This document shows positions 40,186 through 49,233 of a DNA stretch of 51,988 nucleotides, in pieces. The notes under the pieces were generated by a model that did no database searches, was not told the DNA's origin, and saw only the letters and a list, made by a program, of their open reading frames with translations. Numbering within the stretch: the stretch's first letter is position 1; every line of letters begins with the position of its first letter. Origin of the DNA: a bacterium (GTDB lineage: Bacteria; Patescibacteriota; Saccharimonadia; Saccharimonadales; Saccharimonadaceae); NCBI GenBank assembly GCA_030530385.1, contig JAUMVB010000004.1, positions 1-51,988 of the forward strand. Direction: 5' to 3'. The position numbers were made by a program, and so were the translations under genes.

Positions 40186-42531
40186 ATGAAGAATTTAGTA
40201 ATCGTAGAGAGCCCTGCCAAGGCTAAAACTATCGAAAAATATCTCGGCAAAGACTTTACAGTAATGTCCAGTGTTGGGCATATTCGCCAGATTGCCAAAA
40301 AAAATAAAGATGGTGGGCGACCAATAGAAACAAACAATAAATATAAAATTACTTTTGAAGTTGACCCTGGCAAGAAAAAAGTTGTCACAGAACTTCGAAA
40401 AGCCGTTAAATCCGCCAAAGAAGTTTGGCTTGCAACCGATGAAGACCGCGAAGGGGAAGCAATCGCGTGGCACCTTTGCGAAGTTTTGAAATTAGACCCA
40501 AAAACTACCAAGCGAATTGTTTTTCATGAAATTACTAAAAATGCAATTGAAGAAGCGATTAAAAATCCACGAAAAATTGACATGAAAATGGTTGAAGCTC
40601 AACAAACTCGCCAAACTTTAGACTGGCTGGTTGGTTTTGATCTGAGCCCTGTTGTGTGGCGGAAAGTTCCCGGTGGCAAAAGCGCTGGCCGTGTGCAAAG
40701 CCCAGCAGTAAAATTACTCGTGGAACGCGAGCGCGAAATCGAAAAGTTCGGAGCAAAAAGTTCGTTCAAAATTACTGGTAAATTTATCGTACCAAATTCT
40801 GGCGAGATCCTAAAAGCCGAACTTAATAAAAAATTCGAAACCGAAAAAGCCGCAACTGATTTTCTCGAAAGTCTAAAAACGGCTAGCTTTAAAGTTGCAA
40901 GCGTCTCGAAAACTCCCGGCACCCGCAACCCAAGCGCACCATTCACAACTTCAACCCTTCAACAAGAGGCTAACGCACAGCTCGGATTTTCAGCCAAAAG
41001 CACCATGGCCGCCGCACAAAAGCTCTATCAATCCGGTAAAATCACCTACATGCGAACCGACAGCGTAAATCTGAGCGGATTCGCAATTAAATCCAGTGAA
41101 GAATTTATTAAGAAAACTTTTGGCGAAAAATATCACAAAGCACGTAATTTTGCCACAAAATCAGCCGCAGCACAAGAAGCGCACGAAGCAATTCGACCAA
41201 CTGTAATGGCGAATGAAAAAGCTTCAACTAGTCAAGATTTACAAAAGATTTATACGCTGATTCGAAACCGCACGCTTGCTAGCCAAATGGCGCCAGCAAA
41301 AATCGAAAAAACTACTGTTAAAATTGAAATTTCTGGTCAAGAAAATTATTTTGAAGCTAAAGGTGAAATAGTTGTTTTTGATGGATTCTTGAAAGTTTAT
41401 TCTAACGGAAAGAAAGATGAATTCTTGCCAGAACTTACAAATGGTGACAATTTGAATTTTAATGAAATTATGGCAAAAGAAGTCTTCTCGCGTCCACCAG
41501 CACGTTATACCGAAGGTTCGCTCGTTAAAAAACTCGAAGATCTCGGAATTGGCCGCCCATCAACTTATGCTACAATTCTAGATACGATTCAGGCTCGTGG
41601 CTACGCTCTGAAAGGTGAAGGCGAAGGAAATCCACGCGACACAATTCAAATTTCACTTTCGAAAAATAAAATTAACCGCGAAGTTATTCAAGAAAAAACT
41701 GGTTCAACTAAAGGAAAACTGTTGCCAACTGCGAGCGGTGAAGTTTTGAGTGATTTCTTGAACGATTATTTTAACCAGGTAGTTGATTATGGCTGGACAG
41801 CAAATCTTGAGAATGACTTTGATAAAATTGCTATAGGTGAAGAAAATCGCCTCGAAGTTCTTGACGACTTCTACAAGCCCTTCCATAAATTAATTATGGA
41901 TTCGGGCGAAATCGACCGCAATGCTGTAGCGCCCGCTCGCGAAATTGGAGTTGACCCAAAAACTGGACGAAAAGTTTTTGCACGATTCGGTCGTTTTGGC
42001 CCAATGATTCAGCTTGGCGATAATAAAGTTGAGGGTGAAGAAGTTAAATTCGCACCAATGCCAGCTGGCGAAAAAATTGAAACAGTTTCACTTGAGAATG
42101 CCTTAAAAATGTTCCTTTTGCCACGAAAAGTTGGCAAAACCGAGGACGGTAAAGAAATTACAGCCAATATTGGCCAATATGGCCCATATATTAAAATTGA
42201 AAATACTTTTGTAAGCATTAAGCCAATGTCTCCTTTCGAAATTACCGAAACTGAAGCGCAGATGCTTTACGAAGAAAAATTAAAAGCTGACGAAAAGCGA
42301 ATTTTAAAGAAATTTAAAAACGGAATTACGATTTCTCGTGGCGGATTCGGAAGAAAATATATTACTGATAACGAAATTAAAGCACTACTTCCAAAAGACT
42401 TAGATATTGAAAAAATTACTGAAAAACAAGCCGCAGAATTAGTTGAAATTGCAAAAACACGCAAGTCCGGAAAGAAAGCATCCACAAAAAAGAACACCAC
42501 AAAACGAAAATCTCCAGCCAAGAAGAAATAA
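40186..42531 (+). CDS. topA: DNA topoisomerase I (type IA)
   Basis: Relaxes negative supercoils. 781 aa. The Toprim domain starts LVIVESPAKAKTIEKYLG and has the acidic triad ATDEDREGEAIAWHL (83-97). The catalytic tyrosine is Y288 in GKITYMRTDS. The gate/fold domain has APFTTSTLQQEA, RPPARYTEGSLVKKLEDLGIGRPSTYA. The C-terminus has Topo_C-type repeats (GRFGPMIQLGD, GQYGPYIKI, GGFGRKYI) and a lysine-rich tail, without the four-cysteine zinc ribbons of E. coli TopA. Terminated by a strong hairpin. Confidence 0.96.
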   Translation: MKNLVIVESPAKAKTIEKYLGKDFTVMSSVGHIRQIAKKNKDGGRPIETNNKYKITFEVDPGKKKVVTELRKAVKSAKEVWLATDEDREGEAIAWHLCEVLKLDPKTTKRIVFHEITKNAIEEAIKNPRKIDMKMVEAQQTRQTLDWLVGFDLSPVVWRKVPGGKSAGRVQSPAVKLLVEREREIEKFGAKSSFKITGKFIVPNSGEILKAELNKKFETEKAATDFLESLKTASFKVASVSKTPGTRNPSAPFTTSTLQQEANAQLGFSAKSTMAAAQKLYQSGKITYMRTDSVNLSGFAIKSSEEFIKKTFGEKYHKARNFATKSAAAQEAHEAIRPTVMANEKASTSQDLQKIYTLIRNRTLASQMAPAKIEKTTVKIEISGQENYFEAKGEIVVFDGFLKVYSNGKKDEFLPELTNGDNLNFNEIMAKEVFSRPPARYTEGSLVKKLEDLGIGRPSTYATILDTIQARGYALKGEGEGNPRDTIQISLSKNKINREVIQEKTGSTKGKLLPTASGEVLSDFLNDYFNQVVDYGWTANLENDFDKIAIGEENRLEVLDDFYKPFHKLIMDSGEIDRNAVAPAREIGVDPKTGRKVFARFGRFGPMIQLGDNKVEGEEVKFAPMPAGEKIETVSLENALKMFLLPRKVGKTEDGKEITANIGQYGPYIKIENTFVSIKPMSPFEITETEAQMLYEEKLKADEKRILKKFKNGITISRGGFGRKYITDNEIKALLPKDLDIEKITEKQAAELVEIAKTRKSGKKASTKKNTTKRKSPAKKK

Positions 42532-42550
42532 CCATGACCGTAACCATATT

Positions 42551-42599
42551 ATGCTATAAAAGTTTAAAAAATAAATTTTTATAGCATTTTTTGTTTTTT
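42551..42599 (+). terminator. Rho-independent terminator of topA
   Basis: 11-bp stem (42551-42561 with 42577-42587), then TTTTTGTTTTTT. Confidence 0.9.
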
Positions 42600-42611
42600 G
42601 TCGCAAAATTG

Positions 42612-42620
42612 TGTTATAAT
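42612..42620 (+). promoter_or_regulatory. Distal promoter of the sigma4/HARE gene
   Basis: TGtTATAAT, a perfect extended -10. It would give a leader of about 93 nt. Confidence 0.6.
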
Positions 42621-42646
42621 AGTTCTAGAAAAAGAGAGAATGAGTA

Positions 42647-42675
42647 TTGACAATTATTAAGTATTATTTTAGAAT
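42647..42675 (+). promoter_or_regulatory. Proximal consensus promoter of the sigma4/HARE gene
   Basis: TTGACA (42647-42652), 17-nt spacer, TAGAAT (42670-42675). Predicted start near 42682; leader about 38 nt with AGGGAAAG before the ATG. Confidence 0.7.
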
Positions 42676-42719
42676 AATATTTAATTTGAAAGTATTAATT
42701 TTAACCAAATAGGGAAAGT

Positions 42720-43778
42720 ATGGAAAATAACAACCAGATTCAAAACGAAAAAATCCAGCTGATCGAAGCCCTTGTTCACAAATCTCTCCAAATAATTGGA
42801 CAACCACGAGAGCAAGAAATTATCACACGTCGCTTTGGACTTAATGAAGCGAAAGAAACACTTGAACAGATTGGTGAGCGTCTCGACATCACTCGCGAAC
42901 GGGTTCGTCAGCTTGAAAAAGCTGCTTTAATTCGCCTTAAAATATCTGCCGAAAAAGGTGAAATTGAGCACCTAGCCGAAATAGAAAAGGTACTCATTAG
43001 ACATCTAGCAGAATCTGGAAGAATATCAAAAACTAAAAATCTAGTAGAAAAATATCTTGAAAAAACACCTACAGAGCAAGATATTTCGAATTTATTATTT
43101 ATCGCAGAAATTAGCAGTAAACTTGTAGTAGTTCAGGAGAATGATAAATACTTTAGTGCTATCGCAAATGCAGAGTATGGCGACGAGCGAAAAATAAAAT
43201 CAGCAATCGATGAAATTGTCAATATCATCAAAAAGAATAAAAGTCCAATGACACTAGATGAACTAGATTCAAAATTATCTTATGAACACCCAAGTCAAAT
43301 TGAAGCAATTGCTAGCGTCTCAAAGAATCTAGCCTCCCTAAACAACCTATGGGGGCTTGAGAAATGGCCAAGTGTCAATCCAAAAAATATTCGCGATAAA
43401 ATATTTGTGATTCTAGGAACGAAAAAAGAGCCGATGCATTTTTCTGAAATCGCAAAAGAAATTCGCGAAAGTGACTTTAGCCGAAAAGATGTCACCACTC
43501 AAGCAATCCATAACGAATTAATCAAAGACAAAAGATTTGTTTTGATTGGTCGTGGAATTTACGCACTCGACGATTGGGGTTTTAAAAAAGGCACTGTGGC
43601 AGACACAATTACAGCCGTCCTAGAAGAGGCAGGCGAGCCACTTTATCGCGACGAAATAGTTAAGCGCGTATTAGAAAAGAGAAAAGTCAAAGAAACAACA
43701 GTTCTTCTAAATCTTCAAAGCAAAAAAGAATTTGTACGAGTTGCTAAAGCTACCTACGGTTTAGCGAAAAATATCTAA
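42720..43778 (+). CDS. Sigma-70 region-4-like protein with HARE-HTH domains
   Basis: 352 aa. Residues 28-74 are a textbook sigma region 4.2-type helix-turn-helix (REQEIITRRFGL, then TLEQIGERLDITRERVRQLEKAALIRLK), the part that reads -35 boxes. There is no region 2, so it is not a complete sigma factor. About 155-350 hold repeated winged-helix units of the HARE-HTH (RNA polymerase delta) type, clearest at FVLIGRGIYALDDWGFKKG and FVRVAKATYGL. A role as RNA polymerase-associated or DNA-binding regulator is inferred. Two tandem promoters precede it. Confidence 0.8.
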   Translation: MENNNQIQNEKIQLIEALVHKSLQIIGQPREQEIITRRFGLNEAKETLEQIGERLDITRERVRQLEKAALIRLKISAEKGEIEHLAEIEKVLIRHLAESGRISKTKNLVEKYLEKTPTEQDISNLLFIAEISSKLVVVQENDKYFSAIANAEYGDERKIKSAIDEIVNIIKKNKSPMTLDELDSKLSYEHPSQIEAIASVSKNLASLNNLWGLEKWPSVNPKNIRDKIFVILGTKKEPMHFSEIAKEIRESDFSRKDVTTQAIHNELIKDKRFVLIGRGIYALDDWGFKKGTVADTITAVLEEAGEPLYRDEIVKRVLEKRKVKETTVLLNLQSKKEFVRVAKATYGLAKNI

Positions 43779-43790
43779 AAACAAAAGGTG

Positions 43791-43819
43791 AGCCTCCATA
43801 GTGAGGCTTATTTTATTTT
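43791..43819 (+). terminator. Terminator of the sigma4/HARE gene
   Basis: AGCCTC (43791-43796) pairs with GAGGCT (43803-43808), then TATTTTATTTT. Confidence 0.75.
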
Positions 43820-43827
43820 GATAGCCG

Positions 43828-43836
43828 TGGTATAAT
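43828..43836 (+). promoter_or_regulatory. Extended -10 promoter of the P-loop kinase gene
   Basis: TGgTATAAT; leader of about 31 nt with AAAGGAG before ATG 43874. Confidence 0.65.
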
Positions 43837-43873
43837 GTTTTTAATTTTAGAACTTTTCGAAAGGAGAATAAAT

Positions 43874-44383
43874 ATGAAAATTTTTATCACTGGATTTGTG
43901 GCGGCAGGCAAAACTACTTTTGGGAATAAGATATCAAAAAAATTAGAAATACCTATCTATCATCTCGATAGAATCCGTCATCATAAAGATTGGAAAAAGA
44001 AAAATCCTATTATAGTTGATGACGAGATTCATCGAATCTTAAAACACAAATCGTGGATTATTGAGGGAGGGACGAAAAGCGAAGATTTTATGACTGACAT
44101 TCAAGATCAAGCTGATAAAATTATTATCTTCGACTTACCTTTTCATAATTGCTTTTTTAATTTTTTCAAAAGAAATCGGCAAGACTATGGTAAGCCAAGG
44201 CAAGACTTGCCAGAAGGTCATGTTCAGCGATTATACTTAGGGTCTATCCTATGGATATTTCGGGACAGATTTCCTGATAAATATTTAAAAATGCGACAAA
44301 TAAAAAATTGCTATAAAAATAAAACTATCCTAGTCAAGGATTGGAAAGATGCAGATATTATCCTCCGAAATTTTGATCTCTAA
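43874..44383 (+). CDS. P-loop kinase-like protein (FlaR/adenylate-kinase-related)
   Basis: 169 aa from ATG 43874, chosen because AAAGGAG lies 7-8 nt upstream (the frame from 43835 overlaps the promoter). Walker A is GFVAAGKT (7-14); YHLDRIRHHKDW follows, then WIIEGG and KIIIFDLP. The architecture resembles the so-called DNA topology modulation protein FlaR and shikimate/adenylate-kinase-like P-loop proteins, including YxxLDxxxW. A small-molecule or nucleotide kinase role is likely, substrate unknown. Confidence 0.75.
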   Translation: MKIFITGFVAAGKTTFGNKISKKLEIPIYHLDRIRHHKDWKKKNPIIVDDEIHRILKHKSWIIEGGTKSEDFMTDIQDQADKIIIFDLPFHNCFFNFFKRNRQDYGKPRQDLPEGHVQRLYLGSILWIFRDRFPDKYLKMRQIKNCYKNKTILVKDWKDADIILRNFDL

Positions 44384-44457
44384 TAAGCCTAGACTTCTAA
44401 GCTTTATATATTTTCATGCCTAAACGCAAGCGCCATCTTGATTTTTTGCTAATTTTG

Positions 44458-44466
44458 TGCTATGAT
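44458..44466 (+). promoter_or_regulatory. Extended -10 promoter deciding the VirD4-like start
   Basis: TGcTATGAT. An in-frame ATG at 44462 lies inside this element, so the first usable in-frame ATG is 44477, 10 nt downstream. Confidence 0.55.
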
Positions 44467-44476
44467 TAATGCACTT

Positions 44477-47242
44477 ATGGAAGCATTTTTTACCTTTTTA
44501 TTTAGTCCGATTGTATGGATTCCAATCGTTATGATTTTGGCTTATTTAACGCGTCAAAATTATAAAAAAATCGACAAATTACAAACACTAAATACTGACG
44601 CTGTTCTCTTATCATTAGAAATTCCAAAAACTAATGATAAATCAGAACTCGCTGCCGAACAAATGCTAGCTTCGATCCACGGAATCCTGCGTGATGCTCA
44701 AGAGCTAAAAAATAACGGTGGGATTCAAGAGCATTTAAGCTTTGAGATTGTCTCTGTTAATGGGGTGATTCGTTTTTATGTCTGGGCGCCTCGAATCTTG
44801 CAAAACTTTATTGAAGGCCAGATCTATTCGCAGTACCCAACAGTTCAAATCTATGAAGCGAAAGAAGATTATATAGGAACAGCTCAACTCAAGCCAGTTG
44901 TTTATTCAGCTGATATTGATTTAGTAGATAATGAAGCACTGCCGATTAAGACTTTTGATGGCTTTGAAGTTGACCCTCTAGCTGGTATTACTGGTACTTT
45001 AGCAAAGTTAGACGGAACAAATTCGCAAATGTGGGCGCAAATTTTAGTTCGGCCAATAGCAGATGATTGGCATAAAGAATCAGACAAATGGATAAAAAAT
45101 ATAAAATCTGGCAAAAAACCATTTAGTTTTGATCTAAAATGGTTATTAGGAATGTTTGAAGCGCTATGGAAAGCGCCAGAATCAGGTAAAGACGATACAA
45201 AGAAGGAGCTTTCTGAACGCGATAAGACTAGAGTATCCAAGGCCGAAGAAAAAGCCACTAAATTAGGTTACAAAGTAAAAATTCGTATCGCATTCTTGGG
45301 CGATGACGAGACAACCGCTCGACTACAAATTCAAGCACTCACCGGAACATTTAAGCAATTTAATAGTACAAATCTAAATGGTTTTAAGATGGTGAACGCA
45401 ACCTTTGACAGATCAAGGATTAGTAAATTTGAAAATCGTGAGTTTTTCGATGGTGGCTTTATTTTAAACATCCAAGAGCTTGCTAGTATCTGGCATTTAC
45501 CGCACACTAATGTGGAAACCCCAAATATTGTCTGGGCATCAAGCAAAACTGCTGAGCCGCCAGCTAAACTACCTATTTTAAATGGCGACCCTGCGCACGA
45601 CGAGAATATCTCCGCTTTTGGATTAACTAATTTCCGCGGAATCAATCACCAGTTTGGAATGTTCAAGCGTGATCGGTCGCGCCATCTCTACATCATTGGT
45701 CAAACAGGAACTGGTAAATCTGGATCGCTAGAGCTTTTAGCGCTTTCTGATATTTATCACAATGAAGGCTATGCGATTATCGACCCGCACGGTGATTTTG
45801 CAATGAATAATATGCGATTCATTCCTGAAAATCGATTAAAAGACGTTATTTATTTCAACCCAGCTGACACTGAATTTCCACTTGGTTTTAATCCGCTTGA
45901 AGTTTACGATCCAAGTAAAAAGTCAAACATTTCATCCGAAGTTATTGGCGTACTGAAGCGCATGTTCGGTGATTCTTGGGGTCCACGTCTTGAATATATC
46001 TTGCGATATTCACTTTTGGCACTGCTTGATCGGCCAGAGCCAACAATGCTCGATATTACTCGAATCTTAACCGACGGCGATTTCCGTAAAGATACTTTAA
46101 CTTATTGCAAAGACCCAAGTGTGCTTCAATTCTGGAAACAAGAATTTGGTCAATGGAGCGAAAAACAAGTTAATGAAGCAATCGCGCCAGTTCTAAACAA
46201 GGTTGGAGCATTTACCGCAAATCCTATTATCCGCAATATTATCGGTCAGCCAAAATCAACTTTTGACATCCGTAAAATTATGGATGAGGGCAAAATCCTA
46301 GTCGTCAACCTCTCTAAAGGTCTGATCGGCGAAGACAACGCCGCGATTCTTGGTTCGTTTCTTGTAACCAAAATTCAGCTTGCTGCAATGAGTCGTTCGG
46401 ATATCGAAAGACTAGAAGATCGCCGACCATTTCATCTTTATGTTGACGAGTTCCAGAACTTCGCGACCGATTCATTTGCTGTAATTCTTTCAGAAATCCG
46501 AAAGTATGGCTTAACTCTAACAGTGGCCAACCAATATGTTTCACAAATGACAGAAAGCGTTAAAAACGCAGTTTTCGGAAACGTTGGCTCGATTATCTCA
46601 TTCCGAGTTTCTGTTGAAGATGCGCCAATTCTCGCTAAACAGTTCGAACCACAATTTGATGCTAGTGATTTAATGGGTTTAAACAACCGTCATTTTGTAA
46701 TGAGCATGATTATTAATGGTGAGAAATCTACGCCTTTTAGTGCTACAACTCTCACTTTACCAAAGCCATTCAATGATCTAAGTGATAAAATCATTGAAAA
46801 TACACGGCGAAATTATGGAACTCCACGACCAGAAATAGAACAACGAATCCGTGATATACTCTTACCTCCAAAACAATTAGTTAATAAAGCTATGGCTGAG
46901 CGCCAAGGTTTACAGTGGACAGCACCAACCCAAAATGTAGCTCCACGACCTAACCAAAACAATCAAAAACCAGATCGAAAAGTGCCAAAATCAGAATTAA
47001 AACCGATTAAACCAATGTTTAATTCGACAAAAGTAGATTTTTCAAAGCAGCCGATCAACCCAAAAAGAATTAGCCCAAATAATGCCGAACAAAAGGATTC
47101 AGTTAATAATCTAAAAGACCTGTCGAAAATTCTAGCAGAGAAAGGTGTAGTAATATCTAACGATCAGAAAAAGCGTCGTAAGCCACGACATAAAAAACCA
47201 AACCATACCCAAGATAACGATTTAAAAATCCCAAGAAATTAA
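44477..47242 (+). CDS. VirD4/TraG-like membrane ATPase (type IV secretion coupling protein family)
   Basis: 921 aa from 44477. One N-terminal transmembrane helix (about 8-25), a large domain of unknown fold (about 40-380), then a FtsK/HerA/VirD4-type ATPase with Walker A GQTGTGKS (408-415), IIDPHGDF, VVNLSKGLIGEDNA, and Walker B HLYVDEFQNF followed by the conserved Gln-containing TVANQYVSQM. This is the TraM-recognition/TraG-D C-terminal form. The tail (about 800-921) is Pro/Asn/Lys-rich and disordered. No relaxase, VirB4 or pilus gene is adjacent, so a DNA or protein pumping role outside classical conjugation is possible. Confidence 0.85.
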   Translation: MEAFFTFLFSPIVWIPIVMILAYLTRQNYKKIDKLQTLNTDAVLLSLEIPKTNDKSELAAEQMLASIHGILRDAQELKNNGGIQEHLSFEIVSVNGVIRFYVWAPRILQNFIEGQIYSQYPTVQIYEAKEDYIGTAQLKPVVYSADIDLVDNEALPIKTFDGFEVDPLAGITGTLAKLDGTNSQMWAQILVRPIADDWHKESDKWIKNIKSGKKPFSFDLKWLLGMFEALWKAPESGKDDTKKELSERDKTRVSKAEEKATKLGYKVKIRIAFLGDDETTARLQIQALTGTFKQFNSTNLNGFKMVNATFDRSRISKFENREFFDGGFILNIQELASIWHLPHTNVETPNIVWASSKTAEPPAKLPILNGDPAHDENISAFGLTNFRGINHQFGMFKRDRSRHLYIIGQTGTGKSGSLELLALSDIYHNEGYAIIDPHGDFAMNNMRFIPENRLKDVIYFNPADTEFPLGFNPLEVYDPSKKSNISSEVIGVLKRMFGDSWGPRLEYILRYSLLALLDRPEPTMLDITRILTDGDFRKDTLTYCKDPSVLQFWKQEFGQWSEKQVNEAIAPVLNKVGAFTANPIIRNIIGQPKSTFDIRKIMDEGKILVVNLSKGLIGEDNAAILGSFLVTKIQLAAMSRSDIERLEDRRPFHLYVDEFQNFATDSFAVILSEIRKYGLTLTVANQYVSQMTESVKNAVFGNVGSIISFRVSVEDAPILAKQFEPQFDASDLMGLNNRHFVMSMIINGEKSTPFSATTLTLPKPFNDLSDKIIENTRRNYGTPRPEIEQRIRDILLPPKQLVNKAMAERQGLQWTAPTQNVAPRPNQNNQKPDRKVPKSELKPIKPMFNSTKVDFSKQPINPKRISPNNAEQKDSVNNLKDLSKILAEKGVVISNDQKKRRKPRHKKPNHTQDNDLKIPRN

Positions 47243-47259
47243 TCTAGAAAGAAGTAATA

Positions 47260-47949
47260 ATGTCAAAAAATATTATTGAAGTAAAAAATTTAGTAAAAAT
47301 TTATCAGGATGGCAGCGAACAATTTCGTGCGCTCGATGACGTATCACTCAATATCAAAGAAGGGGAAAGTGTTGCCATCATCGGTAAATCAGGTAGCGGT
47401 AAATCCACTTTAATGCATCTTCTTGCAGCGCTCGACAAACCTAATGAAGGTGAGATTTTTATTAACGGTAATAATATCGCCAAAATGAAAAAACGTGAAT
47501 TAAATAAACTTCGAAACCAAACTTTTGGGTTTGTCTTCCAGCAGTTCTTCATGAACCCAAAAGACACAGTTTTACAAAGCGTAATTTTACCGCTAAAAAT
47601 CGCAAAAATCAGTCCACGAAAGCGTAAAGAAACTGCTATGAAAGCACTTGAAGCCGTAGATCTAGTAGATAAAGCTAGAAATAAAGCATCTAATCTTTCT
47701 GGCGGACAAAAGCAACGAGTATGCGTAGCCCGCGCAGTCGCTAACTCGCCAAAAATTATTTTCGCCGATGAGCCAACCGGAAACCTTGACACAAATACTG
47801 GCGATAAAGTAGAAGAATTGCTTTTCGGTCTAAATAAAGAAAAAGGAATCACTCTAATTATCGTAACCCACGACGAAGCACTAGCCGAAAAGTGTAATCG
47901 CCAAATCCGCCTCCAAGACGGTAAAATTATTTCAAAAGGAGAAAAATAA
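47260..47949 (+). CDS. ABC transporter ATP-binding protein (MacB/LolD type)
   Basis: 229 aa single nucleotide-binding domain. Walker A GKSGSGKST at about 42-50, signature LSGGQKQR, Walker B IIFADEPTGNLD, H-loop IVTHDEAL. The VFQQFFMNP Q-loop and EPTGNLDT segment are typical of the MacB/LolD/FtsE group. It ends exactly where the FtsX-like permease starts (1-nt overlap, TAATG). Only AGAAAGAAG before the ATG as a weak ribosome binding site. Confidence 0.93.
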   Translation: MSKNIIEVKNLVKIYQDGSEQFRALDDVSLNIKEGESVAIIGKSGSGKSTLMHLLAALDKPNEGEIFINGNNIAKMKKRELNKLRNQTFGFVFQQFFMNPKDTVLQSVILPLKIAKISPRKRKETAMKALEAVDLVDKARNKASNLSGGQKQRVCVARAVANSPKIIFADEPTGNLDTNTGDKVEELLFGLNKEKGITLIIVTHDEALAEKCNRQIRLQDGKIISKGEK

Positions 47950-49232
47950 TGAATATTTCAGACATGATCAAAACTTCAGCCTCAAATTTGTGGCGAAATA
48001 AAGGGCGAACTTTCTTGACAATTATTGCGGTTTGTATCGGTTCTTTTACTATCGCATTAACCTCTGCCGTGAATATTGGCGTGAACGATTATATCCAAAA
48101 ACAGCTTTCGGTTTTTGGTGATGACTCTATAATTTATTTCCAGCCAAAACAGGATAATGGTGTAGCTTTTGGGCCACAAGAATACAAAGAAGGTGATTCT
48201 AAAAAAGCCGATTCACGGTATACACGACAGACCCTGAATTCTAAAGATCTCGAAAAGATCAACAAAATTGCAAATGTTAAGAATGCCCGCTTCTATAAAA
48301 TGACAACACCAGATTATATTCAATACAAAGACGGCAAAAAATTTACAATTACATCTGCTATAGTAGAAGTTGAAGGACAAAAATTTGATTTTGATTTTCT
48401 AGCTGGAGGTAAACCAAAAAGCAAAGATGAAGTAACAATTTCTCAAGACTATCTTGATCCTTTAGGTTTTAAAAATGCCCAAGCCGCTATCGGCAAAGAA
48501 ATAAAATTTCAAGTTTCAGATTCTTTAACTGGTGAAACTAAAACCTTTACTCAAAAAATTTCAGGCGTAACAGCTAAAAGCTTAATCCAATCAGCAATGG
48601 TAACAATTAACGAGCCAGCCTTTAATGAATTTTATGATTTTCAGACAAAAAGCTTACCAAAAGAGTCTAAAGAAAAAAGTATTTCTGTTCTAGCTCAAAT
48701 TGAAGGAAAAGTAACTGAAGATAAGTTAAACCAAATCAAGGAAGACGCTAAAAAAGCGGGCTATTCAGCAAATACGGCTAAAGACCAAGTCGAAACTATT
48801 ATGAACGTTGTAAATGGAATTACTGGATCTTTGATTGTTTTTGGAGCTATTGCATTGCTTGCCGCTAGCTTCGGAATTATTAACACACTTTACATGAGCG
48901 TTCGTGAACGGACTCGTGAAATTGGTTTAATGAAAGCGATGGGGCTCTCAAACGGAAAAATCTTTCAGTTATTCAGTATTGAAGCTATTTTAATCGGCCT
49001 AATCGGTTCAGTCTTAGGAATTTTATTTGCATCTTTAGCAGGAGATGCTTTGAATAATTTTGCCTCAAAAGATTTCTTGAAAGGGCTTGAAGGATTCAAT
49101 TTAACTAAATTCACGTTGCAAAATAATATAGTTATTACCATAATTATTGCAATTGTAGCCTTTTTGGCAGGTGCTTTACCATCGCGAAGCGCAAGTAAAA
49201 AAGACCCAATCGAAGCTTTGAGATACGAATAA
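47949..49232 (+). CDS. MacB/FtsX-type ABC permease
   Basis: 427 aa. One N-terminal transmembrane helix (about 22-45), a large extracytoplasmic MacB_PCD domain (about 46-275), then three helices (about 283-308, 340-365, 393-412). ARG-type sequence RERTREIGLMKAMGLSNGKIFQLF is the FtsX signature, and the end SRSASKKDPIEALRYE is typical. Without an outer membrane or MacA partner here it probably works mechanically on the envelope or exports lipids or peptides; macrolide export is only a possibility raised by the neighbouring Erm-like gene. Confidence 0.92.
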   Translation: MNISDMIKTSASNLWRNKGRTFLTIIAVCIGSFTIALTSAVNIGVNDYIQKQLSVFGDDSIIYFQPKQDNGVAFGPQEYKEGDSKKADSRYTRQTLNSKDLEKINKIANVKNARFYKMTTPDYIQYKDGKKFTITSAIVEVEGQKFDFDFLAGGKPKSKDEVTISQDYLDPLGFKNAQAAIGKEIKFQVSDSLTGETKTFTQKISGVTAKSLIQSAMVTINEPAFNEFYDFQTKSLPKESKEKSISVLAQIEGKVTEDKLNQIKEDAKKAGYSANTAKDQVETIMNVVNGITGSLIVFGAIALLAASFGIINTLYMSVRERTREIGLMKAMGLSNGKIFQLFSIEAILIGLIGSVLGILFASLAGDALNNFASKDFLKGLEGFNLTKFTLQNNIVITIIIAIVAFLAGALPSRSASKKDPIEALRYE

Positions 49233-49233
49233 A

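Noticed and set aside
44462-44476. First in-frame ATG of the VirD4-like gene
   Set aside because: It falls inside the predicted -10 element; 44477 is the first start downstream.
47304-47852. 182-codon minus-strand ORF opposite the MacB-like ATPase
   Set aside because: Pure shadow of a conserved ATPase gene; Ser/Leu-rich composition without domain signature.
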